NCBI GenBank assembly: GCA_019246375.1
Contig: JAFAQO010000128.1
Coordinates: forward strand, 1 to 5,915
From: Mycobacterium sp.
GTDB lineage: Bacteria; Actinomycetota; Actinomycetes; Mycobacteriales; Mycobacteriaceae
DNA length: 5,915 nt
Direction: 5' to 3'
The notes under the pieces are model-generated. The model did no database searches. It was not told the origin of the DNA and worked only from the letters and a program-made list of their open reading frames with translations. Position 1 is the stretch's first letter. Every line of letters starts with the position of its first letter. Both the position numbers and the translations under genes were made by a program. This document shows positions 5,097 to 5,915 of the stretch, piece after piece.

Positions 5097-5455
5097 AGAA
5101 TGTCACGCTTGCTGCAGCATCAACGTTCGTGGTGGCCGCCGGTTTGGGGCTCGCCGGTTTGGGCGCCGCGGCCGTCGCCGAGGCTCGACCCGCCGCGCCG
5201 TTCCCGGCCTACCACTGGTGTCCCGGCGACTTCTGGGACCCGGGTTGGGGTGACAACTGGGACTGGGGTCGCTGCCACGACGACTTCTATTACGACGGCG
5301 AGCCGCACGACCGGGACCACTGGCACGGCTCCGGCGACTGGCGGCCCGAGGGCCCTGGCGGACCCGGTGGCTGGCATCCTGACGGTGGCCCGGGCGGACC
5401 CGGCGACTGGCATCCTGACGGTGGCCCCGGCGGGCCGGGCGGCCCAGGCCGGTAA
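5093..5455 (+). CDS. Small exported protein, WCPG-type, with Gly/Pro/His repeat tail
   Basis: A 120-residue precursor. The signal peptide is clear: basic start MKN, hydrophobic Ala/Gly/Leu/Val core (5-29) and an A-E-A site at 29-31, giving a mature protein that begins RPAAPFPAYHWCPGDFWD. The mature domain carries HWCPGDFWDPGWGDNWDWG with cysteines 43 and 61, which can form one disulfide. This Trp/Cys/Pro/Gly pattern is one I recognise from small exported mycobacterial proteins of unknown function. It is followed by a His/Asp/Tyr-rich stretch (62-78, HDDFYYDGEPHDRDHWH) and a tail of 12-residue units DWHPDGGPGGPG. No Shine-Dalgarno precedes the ATG; the TACCAA at 5081-5086 would fit a leaderless start, or the gene may be coupled to an upstream frame by the ATGA overlap. 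Export is confident; function is unknown, though metal binding is conceivable from the His/Asp content. Confidence 0.85.
   Translation: MKNVTLAAASTFVVAAGLGLAGLGAAAVAEARPAAPFPAYHWCPGDFWDPGWGDNWDWGRCHDDFYYDGEPHDRDHWHGSGDWRPEGPGGPGGWHPDGGPGGPGDWHPDGGPGGPGGPGR
5361..5432 (+). repeat. Two-copy 36-bp tandem repeat in the exported-protein tail
   Basis: TGGCATCCTGACGGTGGCC begins at 5372 and again at 5408, an exact 36-base period. Each unit encodes (G/D)WHPDGGPGGPG, and a diverged third unit DWRPEGPGGPG precedes them. The period keeps the reading frame, so copy number may vary between strains. Confidence 0.7.
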
Positions 5456-5464
5456 AGCGGCCAC

Positions 5465-5477
5465 CCTGGCGACCAGG
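5465..5477 (+). terminator. Weak hairpin after the exported-protein gene
   Basis: CCTGG-CGA-CCAGG forms a 5-bp GC-rich stem with a 3-base loop 10 bases after the TAA at 5453-5455. There is no T-tract. It is the only hairpin I see in the 189-base gap before glmS; the rest of that gap shows nothing recognisable. Confidence 0.2.
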
Positions 5478-5630
5478 ATCATCGGCACGAAAAGTAGCCC
5501 ACGAGACAAGGTCGACCCGTGACCTTCGCTGCGCGTCGAGGGCCCGCATGAGCACGTCAAATCCGAGCTAGTGGCAGGCGCTGTCCGCTAATTCGGCGCC
5601 AGTGCGGCCACCCGCCGCGGACGGCTGCAT

Positions 5631-5636
5631 TACGCT
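5631..5636 (+). promoter_or_regulatory. Candidate -10 element for a leaderless glmS transcript
   Basis: TACGCT matches the mycobacterial TANNNT -10 consensus and ends 8 bases before the glmS ATG at 5645, the distance expected if transcription starts at or next to the start codon. There is no Shine-Dalgarno before the ATG, which fits a leaderless mRNA. No clear -35 is visible. Confidence 0.35.
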
Positions 5637-5644
5637 GTTGGGCT

Positions 5645-5915
5645 ATGTGTGGAATTGTCGGCTACGTCGGGCACCGCCCCGCCTGTAACGTCATCATCGA
5701 CGCACTGCGCCGAATGGAGTACCGCGGCTACGACTCGGCCGGCATCGCACTGGTCGACGGTAACGGCAAACCCACTGTGAGCCGCCGTGCCGGGCGCCTG
5801 GCCAACTTGGAGGCCGCCGTAGCTGCGACGACGCTGACCGGCACCACCGGCCTCGGCCATACTCGCTGGGCCACCCACGGACGCCCCACCGACCGCAACG
5901 CGCACCCGCACCGCG
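5645..5915 (+). CDS. glmS: Glutamine--fructose-6-phosphate aminotransferase, N-terminal part (3' end outside window)
   Basis: Catalyses fructose-6-phosphate plus glutamine to glucosamine-6-phosphate, the committing step of hexosamine synthesis, and supplies GlmM. The visible 90 residues are the start of the class II glutamine amidotransferase domain. MCGIVGYVG has Cys2 as the N-terminal nucleophile after Met removal, followed by [17 protein letters not shown] (glutaminase signature), [10 protein letters not shown] and [20 protein letters not shown], with the glutamine-binding Arg/Trp/Thr motif. The ATG at 5645 is fixed because Cys must directly follow the initiator Met. The isomerase (SIS) domains lie beyond the window. 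It is on the same strand as glmM, about 5.2 kb downstream, and is separated from the exported-protein gene by 189 bases, so it probably has its own promoter. Confidence 0.97.
   Translation, partial: MCGIVGYVGHRPACNVIIDALRRMEYRGYDSAGIALVDGNGKPTVSRRAGRLANLEAAVAATTLTGTTGLGHTRWATHGRPTDRNAHPHR

Noticed and set aside
5120..5560. Long - strand frames opposite the exported-protein gene
   Set aside because: They mirror the repeats of the + strand gene, which has a clear signal peptide and a conserved-looking core.
5456..5644. glmS-type ribozyme or riboswitch upstream of glmS
   Set aside because: The gap shows no pseudoknot-like conserved core, and the likely leaderless start leaves no room for one.
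1..5915. CRISPR arrays, tRNA or rRNA genes, insertion sequences, integrase sites
   Set aside because: No regularly spaced repeats, no tRNA-like cloverleaf, no transposase motifs and no terminal inverted repeats with target duplications were seen.

Overview
The window is high-GC mycobacterial chromosome. The GlmM and GlmS sequences, a type VII secretion (ESX)-style gene pair, a luciferase-like F420-type oxidoreductase and a small exported protein with the WCPG signature all point to Mycobacterium. From memory, the order glmM - small ESX-like gene - Ala/Pro-rich gene - opposite-strand hydrolase-like gene - glmS matches Rv3441c, Rv3440c, Rv3439c, Rv3438 and Rv3436c of M. tuberculosis H37Rv. I do not recall the F420-type oxidoreductase, the broken 'roadblock-like' gene or the exported protein from that H37Rv interval, so a non-tuberculous species is more likely. 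The species cannot be fixed from the sequence alone.

Layout. Bases 1-437 hold the 3' third of glmM (+). Next come two tightly spaced + genes. The first (477-773) encodes a 98-residue EspC-like helical protein. The second (777-2216) encodes a 479-residue protein with a WXG-type helical hairpin, a Pro-rich linker, a glycine-zipper hydrophobic segment, a very acidic stretch and an Ala/Pro repeat tail. Converging on them from the - strand is an apparent operon. It contains a broken DUF2173-like gene (4521 down to 4205), an alpha/beta-hydrolase-fold protein lacking its catalytic Ser and apparently its His (4205-3327), and a luciferase-like F420-type oxidoreductase (3285-2233). Bases 4522-5092 hold little recognisable coding sequence: a TetR-like inverted repeat, a doubtful 144-codon ORF and an 8-bp hairpin. 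A small exported protein (5093-5455, +) and the 5' end of glmS (5645 onward, +) close the window.

How the parts relate. GlmS makes glucosamine-6-phosphate and GlmM isomerises it to glucosamine-1-phosphate, so the window is framed by the first two steps of UDP-GlcNAc (peptidoglycan precursor) synthesis. The roughly 5 kb between them is accessory in character. Its two points of greatest interest are the orphan ESX-type substrate pair and the - strand operon. In that operon the first gene is broken by two apparent frameshifts but its stop still overlaps the start of the next gene, and the second gene has lost its nucleophile.
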